Shown here in pieces: positions 63,977 through 64,000 of a stretch of DNA of 64,000 bases. The number at the start of each line of letters is the position of its first letter. Within the stretch, counting starts at the first letter, position 1. The notes under the pieces are model-generated. The model worked only from the letters and a program-made list of their open reading frames with translations, searched no databases and had not been told where the DNA came from. The DNA lies in assembly GCF_015712065.1 (NCBI RefSeq), contig NZ_JACFYZ010000002.1:620001-684000 (forward strand), written 5' to 3'. Source of the DNA: Ectopseudomonas chengduensis (GTDB lineage Bacteria > Pseudomonadota > Gammaproteobacteria > Pseudomonadales > Pseudomonadaceae). Made by a program: the position numbers and the translations under genes.

Positions 63977-64000
63977 ATGCAGACTTTGTACCCGGAGATC
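63977..64000 (+). CDS. pip: Proline iminopeptidase, first 8 codons (partial)
   Basis: Only MQTLYPEI is visible, preceded by AGGAG 6 nt before the ATG. These residues match the start of Pseudomonas proline iminopeptidase as I recall it (MQTLYPQI). The rest lies beyond the window. Confidence 0.55.

Overview
The window is chromosomal, G+C-rich Pseudomonas DNA. The evidence is the epd-pgk-(two lipoprotein genes)-fda block, the GbdR/BetI/DgcAB/CdhR quaternary-amine genes arranged broadly as in P. aeruginosa, dbpA, fbp and the start of pip, and many Pseudomonas-style intergenic inverted repeats (GTAGGAGC..., GTAGCCCGG..., CCCTCTCCC...). I would guess the P. mendocina/oleovorans (Ectopseudomonas) group, but that is inference. 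I saw no rRNA, tRNA, CRISPR array, phage or insertion sequence.

Layout. 1-3.3 kb: glycolysis/gluconeogenesis (end of epd, pgk, two small lipoproteins, fda, terminator). 3.3-31 kb: mostly housekeeping and accessory genes. These are a PL7 alginate lyase, a PQQ-type sugar dehydrogenase, a YgjP-type metallopeptidase, DUF2789, a GreA/B-type factor, a 7TMR-DISM diguanylate cyclase, YccS, an NfeD-slipin pair, a TetR-GST-GST unit with a duplicated operator, alanine dehydrogenase behind a CRP/Vfr-like site, an intradiol dioxygenase-like protein, an SLC13 transporter, a BaiN-type flavoprotein, an orphan solute-binding protein, a REC-REC-GGDEF protein, DbpA, MdtD and an orphan TorT-like protein.

27.3-53.3 kb: a quaternary-amine island. 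betI-betB-betA oxidise choline to glycine betaine. choV-choW-choX and a betaine-type binding protein import substrates, and an extra ChoX paralogue of unknown ligand sits beside gbdR. gbdR has a sigma-54-type promoter next to a BetI-like box. The operon dipeptidase-like / DUF5943 / dgcA / dgcB / etfA / etfB / small protein demethylates dimethylglycine and passes electrons to an electron-transfer flavoprotein. cdhR and the divergent caiX-cdhC-cdhA-cdhB genes degrade L-carnitine to glycine betaine, which feeds the same pathway. The later steps (gbcAB, sox genes) and hocS are not in the window.

53.3-64 kb: a YkgJ cysteine-cluster protein, a very large DUF2339 membrane protein coupled to a DUF3999 protein, a 7TM-PAS-GGDEF cyclase, fbp with an overlapping DUF924 gene, three small lipoproteins (DUF3862-like, lipocalin, NTF2-like) and the first codons of pip.

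The most interesting items are: the M19 dipeptidase-like protein that lacks three of its canonical metal ligands and the conserved unknown DUF5943 partner, both in the dimethylglycine operon; the DgcA iron-sulfur motif with one Cys replaced by Ala; the fourth quaternary-amine binding protein; the sigma-54/BetI arrangement at gbdR; the duplicated TetR operator; and the DUF2339-DUF3999 pair.
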